A program made the translations under genes and the position numbers. The notes under the pieces were generated by a model. The model was not told the DNA's origin, made no database searches, and was given only the letters and a program-made list of their open reading frames with translations. From contig NZ_JACVXC010000001.1 of NCBI RefSeq assembly GCF_014596935.1, forward strand, positions 1,290,217 through 1,354,216: a stretch of 64,000 nucleotides of DNA. The letters are read 5' to 3'. The stretch comes from Aestuariibaculum suncheonense (lineage in GTDB: Bacteria; Bacteroidota; Bacteroidia; Flavobacteriales; Flavobacteriaceae). Shown piece by piece: positions 18,788 through 26,010 of the stretch (its first letter is position 1; every line of letters starts with the position of its first letter).

Positions 18788-19771
18788 TTATTGTTCAATA
18801 TTTTCATGCAAACTTTCTATATGTTCAGCGATACGTTTGGCGTGAATTCTTGAATTTTCAATAAACCACTTATGGGTTTCATTGCCGCCACAAATCACTC
18901 CCGCTAAATACAAGCCTTCGATGTTTGATTCCATAGTTTCCGGGTTGTAGCTTGGAATGTTTCTTCCGTCGTCAGATAATTCAATATGACTTTGTTTTAA
19001 AAATTTGAAATCAGGAACATAACCTGTAAGCGCTACCACATAGTCGTTTTCTAAAGTAAGAAAACCTTTTGGGGTTTTTATATCGACTGTTTCTTCATTA
19101 ATTTTTGTAATTTCAGAATTGAAGTATGCTTTTATACTACCTTCATTAATACGGTTAATAATGTCTGGGCGAACCCAGTATTTTACGCGTTCACCAATGG
19201 TTTCACCTCTTACTACCATGGTGACGTCACCGCCTTTTCGCCATATTTCGAGTGCCGCATCTACTGAAGAATTACTAGCCCCAACCACAATGATTTTTTG
19301 TAACGAATAGTTATGCGCCTCTTTGTAATAGTGCGTCACTTTAGGTAAATCTTCTCCAGGAACATTGATAAGTTTCGGTATATCGTAAAAGCCGGTAGAG
19401 ATAATCACTTTTCTAGCCAAATATTCAGTTTTTGAAGACGACACTTTGAAAATCGCTTTTTCTTTTTCTACCTGATTTACGGTTTCATATAAATGAATAT
19501 TCAGTTTATTTGAAGTCACTACACGTCGATAATATTCTAAGGCTTCATCTCGATTTGGTTTTGGATTATTACTTATGAACGGAATCTCGTCGATTTCAAG
19601 TTTTTCTGAAGTCGAAAAGAAGGTCATATTTTTTGGGTAGTTGAAGAGGGAGTTGGTTAAAGCTCCCTTTTCAATTACCACATAATTCCAGTTTCGTTTT
19701 TTGCACTCTAAGGCGCAATTAATACCAATAGGTCCAGCGCCAATTATTAAAACATCTAGTGTGTTTTTCAT
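18788..19771 (-). CDS. ypdA: YpdA-like FAD/NAD(P)-dependent oxidoreductase (putative bacillithiol disulfide reductase)
   Basis: The 327-residue flavoprotein has an N-terminal FAD-binding IGAGPIG (residues about 10-16), a central NAD(P)H-binding VVGASNSSVDAA, and LYLAGVICGG near the C-terminus that closes on FAD. The order and the SLFNYPKNMTFFST segment match the YpdA family, whose studied members in Firmicutes reduce bacillithiol disulfide. It lacks the CxxC of thioredoxin reductases, as does the family. No bacillithiol biosynthesis genes are in this window. The MFS gene lies 41 bp upstream on the same strand, so the two are probably cotranscribed behind the attenuator at 21.03 kb. Confidence 0.85.
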   Translation of the reverse strand: MKNTLDVLIIGAGPIGINCALECKKRNWNYVVIEKGALTNSLFNYPKNMTFFSTSEKLEIDEIPFISNNPKPNRDEALEYYRRVVTSNKLNIHLYETVNQVEKEKAIFKVSSSKTEYLARKVIISTGFYDIPKLINVPGEDLPKVTHYYKEAHNYSLQKIIVVGASNSSVDAALEIWRKGGDVTMVVRGETIGERVKYWVRPDIINRINEGSIKAYFNSEITKINEETVDIKTPKGFLTLENDYVVALTGYVPDFKFLKQSHIELSDDGRNIPSYNPETMESNIEGLYLAGVICGGNETHKWFIENSRIHAKRIAEHIESLHENIEQ

Positions 19772-19812
19772 TTACTTTTATACTTTTCTAGCGATTTAAA
19801 TATCTATCTTTT

Positions 19813-21009
19813 TCAATTGTTCAATCGTCTGTTTAAACTAAATAATATCAAGGCACTAATAAGCGCCAGAGAGGCAATTATATACCAGGTGATTTCAAAT
19901 CCTAAACCGGCGGTTAGCTGTAACCCGGCATTATGCCCAAAAATATGAGCTACCGAAAACGAGATGGAGTATAACGCCATATATTCACCTTGATTTCCTT
20001 TTTTAGCACGTTCTATAGCAAAGGCATTTGAGAACGGAAAGGCAATCATCTCACCAAAAGTTACCAGTAGCATACCAATAACCAATACGCCAGACCAGGA
20101 AGTAAGGTTTAAAATTAAAAAACTTATTCCTGTTAAAATAGCTCCGAAAAATACCAACCATAATTTGGTAAATGCTGTATGTTCCAGCCATTTGATTAAG
20201 GGCATTTCAAAGATAAAAATAACAAATCCATTTAAGCCTAAAATTAAGCCGATTTCAAATTCACTCAATAAATGAACATCTTTATAGTAAATGGTGATTG
20301 ATGAGAAATATTGCAGGAACACAATACCAAATAGCACCATTGCTAAGAAAAACACCAGAAAAGCACTGTCTTTGTAGGCCGAAACCGGGTTCTCAATTTT
20401 AAAATCGTCGAGTACTTTGGCTTTTTTAGGGTTTAATACTTTGATCATGACCAAAGCAGCCATCAAGCAGGTAATGCCATCGACCCAGAACAAGCCACCG
20501 TAACCCAATCCGGAAATAATCATGCCTCCAATGGCCGGTCCTGCTGAAAAACCTAGGTTAATCGCCAAACGAATAAGTGTTAATGAACGGATTTTATTTT
20601 CCGGTTTGCTGTAGGCGTTAAGCGCAACAAATATGGCCGGTCTAAAGGCATCGGCAACCATCATAACTATAAAAATTCCGATGCATATTGATACAAATGT
20701 ATTAAGCATTTGTAACGCAATAAATAAAACCCCAGTAGCCAGTAGGCTTCTTGCCATAACCTTGTAGTACCCAATAATATCGGTTAATTTTCCTCCGATC
20801 CATGATCCGACAACCGAGCCCAAACCAAAGGCGCTCATAATCCATCCAACCTGACTAATGGTAAATTGTAAATCTTCCTTGAGGTATAACGATAAAAAGG
20901 GAATTACCATAGTGCCGGCGCGATTTATAAAAGTAATAAGCGCCAGCCACCAGATTTCGTCCGATAGGCCTTTAAAAGTATCTATGTAGTTTTTTAAAAG
21001 TGCTTTCAT
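19813..21009 (-). CDS. MFS transporter, probable drug or metabolite exporter
   Basis: The 398-residue protein has twelve predicted membrane helices. It shows the MFS loop 2-3 signature in SWIGGKLTDIIGYYKVM and a second-helix FGLGSVVGSW, and resembles the bacterial multidrug exporter branch (YfmO/MdtH-like). The substrate cannot be told from sequence. The ATG at 21009 is preceded on the same strand by a strong intrinsic terminator (21034-21061) and a leader ORF, so expression is probably controlled by transcription attenuation, a common layout for inducible antibiotic-resistance genes. YpdA follows 41 bp downstream. Confidence 0.9.
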   Translation of the reverse strand: MKALLKNYIDTFKGLSDEIWWLALITFINRAGTMVIPFLSLYLKEDLQFTISQVGWIMSAFGLGSVVGSWIGGKLTDIIGYYKVMARSLLATGVLFIALQMLNTFVSICIGIFIVMMVADAFRPAIFVALNAYSKPENKIRSLTLIRLAINLGFSAGPAIGGMIISGLGYGGLFWVDGITCLMAALVMIKVLNPKKAKVLDDFKIENPVSAYKDSAFLVFFLAMVLFGIVFLQYFSSITIYYKDVHLLSEFEIGLILGLNGFVIFIFEMPLIKWLEHTAFTKLWLVFFGAILTGISFLILNLTSWSGVLVIGMLLVTFGEMIAFPFSNAFAIERAKKGNQGEYMALYSISFSVAHIFGHNAGLQLTAGLGFEITWYIIASLALISALILFSLNRRLNN

Positions 21010-21033
21010 AGGTTGGTTAGGTATTAAAAATAA

Positions 21034-21061
21034 AAAAGTCCGACGGTTAAGTCGGACTTTT
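21034..21061 (-). terminator. Attenuator terminator in the MFS gene leader
   Basis: An 11-bp perfect stem (AAAAGTCCGAC with GTCGGACTTTT) with a 6-nt loop is followed on the minus strand by six T, 22 bp before the MFS start codon. There is no upstream minus-strand gene that it could serve, because a plus-strand gene lies divergently. The 5' arm can alternatively pair with an upstream segment at 21109-21117. Confidence 0.8.
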
Positions 21062-21091
21062 AATACATTGAAATATGATTTTATAATGATA

Positions 21092-21172
21092 TCACCACAA
21101 TATATAGCAAGCCCGACCTCGTTCTCTCACAGAGGTATATTGCTTTTTACAAATTGTGATCATATAGCGCAT
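21092..21172 (-). CDS. Candidate 26-residue leader peptide of the MFS attenuator
   Basis: A short minus-strand frame begins with ATG at 21172 and ends with TGA at 21092. It reads MRYMITICKK, then QYTSVRERGRACYILW. It contains two Arg-x-Arg motifs (RER and RGR); Arg/Lys-x-Arg/Lys motifs are known sites of macrolide-dependent ribosome arrest, but whether this peptide stalls is inference. The frame overlaps a hairpin (ACCTC with GAGGT around 21116-21136, extended by AGCAA with TTGCT), so translation would melt or hold that structure. A TAnnTTTG box lies 20 bp upstream. It is too small to judge by codon use. Confidence 0.4.
   Translation of the reverse strand: MRYMITICKKQYTSVRERGRACYILW
21106..21144 (-). 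promoter_or_regulatory. Anti-terminator-sequestering hairpin in the MFS leader
   Basis: On the minus strand AGCAA, a three-base gap and ACCTC pair with GAGGT and TTGCT, enclosing the loop TGTGAGAGAAC. The 3' arm contains GTCGGGCTT (plus-strand 21109-21117), which is complementary over nine bases (one G-U) to AAGTCCGAC in the 5' arm of the terminator (21051-21059). The two pairings exclude each other, as in attenuators and riboswitches. Confidence 0.5.
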
Positions 21173-21191
21173 TGTCTAATTTTTTGAATCA

Positions 21192-21199
21192 CAAACTTA
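21192..21199 (-). promoter_or_regulatory. Promoter -7 box of the MFS leader transcript
   Basis: TAAGTTTG on the minus strand fits TAnnTTTG and lies 20 bp before the leader ORF start. No TTG is seen 19-21 bp upstream. Confidence 0.45.
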
Positions 21200-21245
21200 T
21201 AGAAAATAATTGGAAGTTGTATTTTTGAAATCAAAATTTATTCAA

Positions 21246-21851
21246 ATGAAGTATTTTTTAATGCTATTTGTACTTGTTTTTGGTACGGTAGGGTGTCAGG
21301 ATAAAAAGCAGTATAACTTAGGGGAAACTGAATTTCAACGCGAGTTGAATGCCGAATATAAAGATGCGACAACATCGCCTTTAAAGGACGAAGATCGTAA
21401 GACTTTTGAAGGCTTGGAGTTCTTTAAAAACGATTCCACCTATGTGGTTACTGCGACTTTAGAGTTAACACCCGATTCTGAATTTGTACCGATGAAAACC
21501 ACTACGAGTCGAATGTCTGAAAAACGCGTTTACGGTGTTTTGCGTTTCGAATTAAAAGGAAAATCATTCAAACTGAATATTTATCAGGATAAGGATTTAA
21601 TGACTCGTGAAGGCTACGAGAATTATTTGTTTCTTCCTTTTTTCGATGAAACCAGTGGAGAAGATAGCTACGGTGGTGGCCGCTATATTGACGCTCGAAT
21701 TCCAGAAGGCAATACTATGGTTATTGATTTCAATAAAGCTTATAATCCATATTGTGCGTATAACGATACATACTCATGTCCGATTGTGCCCAGAGAAAAT
21801 TATTTAAAAACACGTATTGAAGCAGGAGTAAAAGTATTTAAAAAGCATTAA
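21246..21851 (+). CDS. DUF1684 lipoprotein
   Basis: Starting at ATG 21246, the 201-residue product opens with a lipoprotein signal (MKYFLMLFVLVFGTVGC). An in-frame TTG at 21210 would hide that signal behind 12 extra residues and is rejected. The body matches DUF1684: GVLRFELKGKSFKLNIYQD, the LFLPFFDETSGEDSYGGGRY segment and the closing NPYCAYND...SCPIVPRENYL. Its function is unknown. Its 3' end overlaps the convergent SRPBCC gene by 14 bp. Confidence 0.9.
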   Translation: MKYFLMLFVLVFGTVGCQDKKQYNLGETEFQRELNAEYKDATTSPLKDEDRKTFEGLEFFKNDSTYVVTATLELTPDSEFVPMKTTTSRMSEKRVYGVLRFELKGKSFKLNIYQDKDLMTREGYENYLFLPFFDETSGEDSYGGGRYIDARIPEGNTMVIDFNKAYNPYCAYNDTYSCPIVPRENYLKTRIEAGVKVFKKH

Positions 21852-22878
21852 GCTGATTTTCTTTAATCGCGATATAAATTTCGGTAACCCAATTAGCAGG
21901 ATTAGGAGTATTTTCGGAATCTGTTAAGTAAATTTCAAGCATGGGGCCGCTTTCAGTTAATTCTAAACCTGTATCTGGAATATATTTTAAAGCTGTTTCC
22001 CAGGCTTCTTTTAGGTTACTGTAATCTCCTTTAAGGGTGGTTTTTACGGCTCTAAAAGGTTCAATTACACCGATTTGAATGTTAGTGTTTTTAGGTTCGA
22101 TTTCTTCAATTGTAGGCACACAACAAGAGAATTCGGCTATATTATTTATTTCGTCCCATGTTTTGTAGTTTACAAATGGAGCACCGGACAAGGCGATATT
22201 ATGATTTTTAATGTACGTTATAATTTGCTTAAACATATCGTGCATTTTTTCTTCAGACTCATTTATTTTGCAAACAGTAGAATTATATAAAAAATGTTCG
22301 CCAGCATAACTGGTTATTCCATTAACTTTTATGCTGTATTTTTTCATATTGCTTACAACAATGCTATCTAATTTTTCAAGACTACGTTCGTAATGTGGGC
22401 CAATTTGCTCTTCCATGCTTCCGGTAAAGGCAGTATATGCTTTAAATCCAAAAGGAAGATCGTTTCCGGAGATACTCCAAGTTACATCGGTAGAGCCATC
22501 TTCATTAGGGGTAAAAGTCCAGTTAATGTTCGAAGACGGAAAGTCTGCAATCTGCATTTGTTGGTATATGGTCGCATTAGGAACTGTTTCTAGTGTAGTC
22601 ATACTTCCTCTGCCATTTTCGTTTTCCCAAGAGTACGAACTATTAACACCTGAAGTTTGCTCAGGATAAATAAGTTTCATTTTAGGATCGGCTTCAACCC
22701 ACGACGACCAGTCCTTCCAATTCTTAAAATCAATCACATTATCATAAATCACCGAAACCGGAGCTTGAATGGATCGCGTTCTGCTGACCTCAAAAGTATT
22801 GGGTTGTATGGCTACATAAATAGAGGTGCCAATCACGGCAATTAGCAACAGAAATAAGATGTATTTGAATGACTTCAT
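21838..22878 (-). CDS. SRPBCC polyketide-cyclase-like domain fused to a GyrI-like domain
   Basis: The 346-residue protein begins with a membrane anchor or uncleaved signal (residues about 5-25). Residues about 30-180 form an SRPBCC (START-like) ligand-binding fold with RTRSIQAPVSVIYDNVIDF. Residues about 190-346 resemble the GyrI-like/effector-binding domain, with EPFRAVKTTLKGDYSNL and a C-terminal EIYLTDSENTPNPANWVTEI segment. Such fusions are frequent in Bacteroidota, exposed to the periplasm, and probably bind small hydrophobic ligands. A TATCTTTG box precedes the start. It converges on the DUF1684 gene with a 14-bp overlap. Confidence 0.85.
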   Translation of the reverse strand: MKSFKYILFLLLIAVIGTSIYVAIQPNTFEVSRTRSIQAPVSVIYDNVIDFKNWKDWSSWVEADPKMKLIYPEQTSGVNSSYSWENENGRGSMTTLETVPNATIYQQMQIADFPSSNINWTFTPNEDGSTDVTWSISGNDLPFGFKAYTAFTGSMEEQIGPHYERSLEKLDSIVVSNMKKYSIKVNGITSYAGEHFLYNSTVCKINESEEKMHDMFKQIITYIKNHNIALSGAPFVNYKTWDEINNIAEFSCCVPTIEEIEPKNTNIQIGVIEPFRAVKTTLKGDYSNLKEAWETALKYIPDTGLELTESGPMLEIYLTDSENTPNPANWVTEIYIAIKENQLNAF

Positions 22879-22909
22879 GTCGATCGGATTTTCGAAGCAG
22901 TTACTCTAT

Positions 22910-22917
22910 CAAAGATA
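22910..22917 (-). promoter_or_regulatory. Promoter -7 box for the SRPBCC/GyrI-like gene
   Basis: TATCTTTG on the minus strand fits TAnnTTTG, 32 bp before the start. Confidence 0.45.
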
Positions 22918-22947
22918 ATGAATTTATAATTCTTGTTAAGAAATTAT

Positions 22948-22955
22948 TACATTTG
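22948..22955 (+). promoter_or_regulatory. Promoter -7 box for the M49 peptidase gene
   Basis: TACATTTG fits TAnnTTTG and would give a leader of about 85 nt that includes the inverted repeat at 22981-23028. Confidence 0.45.
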
Positions 22956-22980
22956 TGGACTTAAAAATAAAAATTCAATA

Positions 22981-23028
22981 ATGAGAACAAGTGAATTATC
23001 TTTAAATGTTAATTTAGATTGTTCTCAT
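22981..23028 (+). promoter_or_regulatory. Inverted repeat and mini-ORF in the M49 peptidase leader
   Basis: ATGAGAACAA and TTGTTCTCAT form a perfect 10-bp inverted repeat with a 28-nt loop. The left arm begins an ORF of 17 codons (MRTSELSLNVNLDCSHT) ending at 23034, 12 bp before the peptidase ATG. It could be an RNA hairpin, an operator or a leader peptide; the sequence does not decide. Confidence 0.35.
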
Positions 23029-23046
23029 ACTTAAAAATCCAAACAG

Positions 23047-25092
23047 ATGAATTTAAAACAAATATTAGGTGTTGCTTTTGTTTCGGCTGCATTGTTTTCT
23101 TGCGGAAATGATAAAGCTAAAACAGTAACCGAGGAAACTACAGATGTTAAAATTGTAGATGCTGCGTTTAATTATAATGTTGAGCAGTTTGCAGATATTA
23201 AGGTTTTGCGATATCAGATTCCAGGTTGGGAAAATTTAACCCTGAAAGAGCAAAAATTAGTTTATTATTTAGCTCAGGCCGGACTTTCAGGTCGTGATAT
23301 TATCTGGGATCAAAACTATAAGTACAATTTAAAAATCCGTGAAGCTTTAGAGCAGGTATATAGCAATTATGAAGGTGATAAAACGTCTGAAGATTGGAAT
23401 GCTTTTGTAGTGTATTTAAAACGTGTATGGTTTAGTAATGGTATTCATCATCATTATTCAAATGATAAATTACAACCGGAGTTTTCATCAGAGTATTTAA
23501 AAATGCTTTTAGCTGAAACTGATACCGAGTTGGAAGGCGAAGCGTTTGAAGTAATTTTTAACGACAAAGATGCTAAAAAAGTAAACCAAGCCAAAGGGAT
23601 TGACAATGTTTCGGCATCAGCGGTGAATTTTTACGGAGAAGGTGTAACTAATGCAGATGTGGAACGTTTTTATAAGACTATGAAATCACCAGATCCAGCA
23701 AAGCCACTGTCGTTTGGTCTAAATTCGAAGTTAGTTAAAGAAGATGGAATTTTAAAAGAATTAAAGTATAAGTCAGGCGGTTTATATGGTGAGGCTATTG
23801 ATGAGATCATTAAATGGTTAGAATTAGCAAAAAGCGTTGCTGAAAATGAAGCTCAGGCGAATGCTTTAGGCTTATTGATTCAATATTACACGACTGGTGA
23901 TTTACAAACCTGGGATGATTATAATGTTGCTTGGACGGCGGCTACCGAAGGTAATATAGATTACATAAACAGTTTTATAGAAGTCTATAATGATCCTTTA
24001 GGGTATAGAGGTTCTTATGAAAGTATTGTTCAGATTAAGGACTTCGACATGTCTAAAAAAATGGCTGTACTATCAGACAATGCACAGTGGTTCGAAGATC
24101 ACTCGCCTTTAATGGAAGAACATAAAAAGAAGAATGTTGTCGGGGTAACTTACAAAGTGGTAAATGTGGCTGGAGAAGCTGGTGATGCCTCGCCAAGTAC
24201 ACCAATCGGGGTGAATTTACCAAATGCCAACTGGATTCGAGCTGCTGTAGGAAGTAAGTCGGTATCTTTAGGGAATATCGTGGCTTCTTATAACAATGCC
24301 GGTGGTTCTGAACGTTTAAAAGAGTTTGTTAACGACAAAGAAGAGTTAGAATTACAAGAAAAATACGGTCAGTTGGCTGATAAATTACATACCGCATTGC
24401 ATGAGGTTGTTGGTCATGCTTCAGGGCAGTTAAATCCTGGTGTTGGTGAAACAAAAGAAACGCTTAAAAATTACGCGTCAACGTTGGAGGAAGGTCGTGC
24501 AGATTTAGTGGCACTTTACTATTTATACGATCCGAAGTTACAGGAATTAGGCTTAGTTGAAGATTGGCAAAAGGTTGGAAAAACGGCATACGACGGATAC
24601 ATTAGAAATGGTTTAATGACGCAATTAATTCGTTTGAATTTAGGAGATGATGTTGAGGAAGCACATATGCGTAACCGTCAGTGGGTTTCGGCTTGGGTCT
24701 TTGAAAAAGGTCAGGCTGAAAATGTAATAGAAAAAGTAACACGCGATGGCAAAACCTATTTCAATATTACTGATTACGAAAAGCTACATAAATTGTTTGG
24801 AGATTTATTACGAGAAACTCAACGTATAAAATCTGAAGGTGATTTTGCTGCTGTAGAAGCTTTAGTTGAAGGTTATGGTGTGAAAGTAGATCAGAAACTT
24901 CATGCTGAAGTTTTAGAACGTAATGCTCAGTTTAAATCAGCGCCTTATAGTGGATTTGTAAATCCAGTATTGGTCCCGTTAACCGATGAAACCGGTGAAA
25001 TCACCGCTATTGAACTAACGCAACCGGCGACGTTTGACGAACAAATGTTGGATTACAGTAACCGTTACAACTTCTTGCCGGAAGATAACTAG
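23047..25092 (+). CDS. M49 family peptidase (dipeptidyl-peptidase III-like) lipoprotein
   Basis: The 681-residue protein has a lipoprotein signal (FVSAALFSC, Cys19), so it should sit on the envelope rather than in the cytosol. The zinc site is HEVVGH (His452 to His457), the HExxGH form found only in M49, with the third ligand in EEGRAD (481-486). The spacing of about 30 residues is like that of bacterial DPP III. The enzyme removes dipeptides from the N-terminus of short peptides. The helical domain before the zinc site contains the conserved ANWIRAAVGSKSVSLGNI region. An inverted repeat lies in its leader. Confidence 0.9.
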   Translation: MNLKQILGVAFVSAALFSCGNDKAKTVTEETTDVKIVDAAFNYNVEQFADIKVLRYQIPGWENLTLKEQKLVYYLAQAGLSGRDIIWDQNYKYNLKIREALEQVYSNYEGDKTSEDWNAFVVYLKRVWFSNGIHHHYSNDKLQPEFSSEYLKMLLAETDTELEGEAFEVIFNDKDAKKVNQAKGIDNVSASAVNFYGEGVTNADVERFYKTMKSPDPAKPLSFGLNSKLVKEDGILKELKYKSGGLYGEAIDEIIKWLELAKSVAENEAQANALGLLIQYYTTGDLQTWDDYNVAWTAATEGNIDYINSFIEVYNDPLGYRGSYESIVQIKDFDMSKKMAVLSDNAQWFEDHSPLMEEHKKKNVVGVTYKVVNVAGEAGDASPSTPIGVNLPNANWIRAAVGSKSVSLGNIVASYNNAGGSERLKEFVNDKEELELQEKYGQLADKLHTALHEVVGHASGQLNPGVGETKETLKNYASTLEEGRADLVALYYLYDPKLQELGLVEDWQKVGKTAYDGYIRNGLMTQLIRLNLGDDVEEAHMRNRQWVSAWVFEKGQAENVIEKVTRDGKTYFNITDYEKLHKLFGDLLRETQRIKSEGDFAAVEALVEGYGVKVDQKLHAEVLERNAQFKSAPYSGFVNPVLVPLTDETGEITAIELTQPATFDEQMLDYSNRYNFLPEDN

Positions 25093-25116
25093 AATAAATT
25101 CTAGAAGTAAAATTTT

Positions 25117-25201
25117 AAAAAAACAGAATGCTTTAATTGAAACGAGACCGAAAAAAATAAGTAGGTTAAGTTTAAAGAAAATTTTAGGGTTCTGTTTTTT
25201 T
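25117..25201 (+). terminator. Long-loop terminator-like inverted repeat after the M49 gene
   Basis: AAAAAAACAGAA pairs with TTCTGTTTTTTT over 12 bp, but the loop is 61 nt. It is probably the M49 terminator, with an expanded loop. Confidence 0.4.
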
Positions 25202-25270
25202 ATTTACACTAAAAATAAGTAGAAAAGCATTAATTAAAATGAGACAACCAATTATAATTAGTACATCCAT
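25184..25270 (-). CDS. Possible 28-residue membrane peptide
   Basis: A minus-strand frame from ATG 25270 to TAA 25184 encodes one hydrophobic helix (MDVLIIIGCLILINAFLLIF) with a basic tail, the usual look of a small membrane protein. It lies 61 bp beyond the stop of the 61-residue membrane protein gene on the same strand and could be cotranscribed with it. It is very short and its support is weak. Confidence 0.25.
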   Translation of the reverse strand: MDVLIIIGCLILINAFLLIFSVNKKTEP

Positions 25271-25330
25271 AAGTGTTTAGTTTTTGTGTTAGTTACCTAT
25301 ATGATGCGTAAAACGTAAAAAGGTTGCGTA

Positions 25331-25516
25331 TTATTTTAAGAAAAATTTAATAGCCACAATAAAAAGTATAAATCCAATAAACGCGAATAGCATCCAGATG
25401 CTGCCTTTATAGAATTTTCGGTGTAGTTTTAAATCTTTTCGGTACATAAAGCCTATAATGATAGAGAAGACGATAAAAAATATAATTCCGAAAATGATTT
25501 GACCTTTACTAAACAT
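25331..25516 (-). CDS. Small two-helix membrane protein (61 residues)
   Basis: Taken from ATG 25516, the product has two hydrophobic helices (about residues 5-25 and 40-58) separated by a basic loop with RKDLKLHRKFYKGS, so both ends should face the same side. An ATG at 25534 would add six residues. Proteins of this layout are common and uncharacterised in Flavobacteriaceae. It is divergent from the MazG-like gene, 52 bp away. Confidence 0.65.
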   Translation of the reverse strand: MFSKGQIIFGIIFFIVFSIIIGFMYRKDLKLHRKFYKGSIWMLFAFIGFILFIVAIKFFLK

Positions 25517-25568
25517 ATAATTAATTTTAGACAAAAATAGTAAAACAGATTTCAGAAATAATAGATAT

Positions 25569-25955
25569 ATGAAGAATAAAATTGATGCCGTTAAGGCATT
25601 TCACACAGCTTTTAAGATTGGTCATAAAGAAACACCAACAGCCGATTTAGGAGTGGAGAAAAATACCTTACGTTTTAACTTAATGAAGGAAGAAAATGAA
25701 GAGTATTTAGAAGCCGCAAATAATAATGATTTAGTTGAGGTTGCTGATGCTTTGGGTGATATGCTGTATATTTTATGTGGAACCATTATAGAGCATGGTA
25801 TGCAATATAAAATTGAAGAGGTATTCGAGGAAATACAACGTAGTAATATGAGTAAGTTAGGTGAAGACGGTCAGCCTATATATCGTGAAGATGGTAAAGT
25901 GTTAAAAGGACCAAATTATTTTAAACCAGATATTGCATCCATTTTAGATAAATAA
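25569..25955 (+). CDS. MazG-like nucleotide pyrophosphohydrolase
   Basis: The 128-residue all-alpha protein has the metal-binding EExxE-type motif (KEENEEYLEA) and the second motif EVADALGDMLY, which place it in the all-alpha NTP pyrophosphatase superfamily (MazG, dUTPase type 2, HisE). Such enzymes cleave nucleoside triphosphates to monophosphates and pyrophosphate, often for house-cleaning of damaged nucleotides. The C-terminal GPNYFKPDI segment is found in a subgroup of phage and bacterial members. The substrate is unknown. Confidence 0.85.
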   Translation: MKNKIDAVKAFHTAFKIGHKETPTADLGVEKNTLRFNLMKEENEEYLEAANNNDLVEVADALGDMLYILCGTIIEHGMQYKIEEVFEEIQRSNMSKLGEDGQPIYREDGKVLKGPNYFKPDIASILDK

Positions 25956-25988
25956 AAAAAAGAGAAGCTATTTAGCTTCTCTTTTTTT
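25954..25988. terminator. Bidirectional terminator between the MazG-like gene and ilvE
   Basis: AGAGAAGCT and AGCTTCTCT pair around ATTTA, flanked by seven A and seven T, between two convergent genes. Confidence 0.85.
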
Positions 25989-26010
25989 ATCAATATTATC
26001 AAAAAGTAAA

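Noticed and set aside
21100-21140. tRNA-like or known riboswitch fold
   Set aside because: No anticodon/T-arm pattern and no match to consensus segments of TPP, cobalamin, SAM, preQ1, fluoride or guanidine riboswitches that I know; kept only as an unassigned attenuator.
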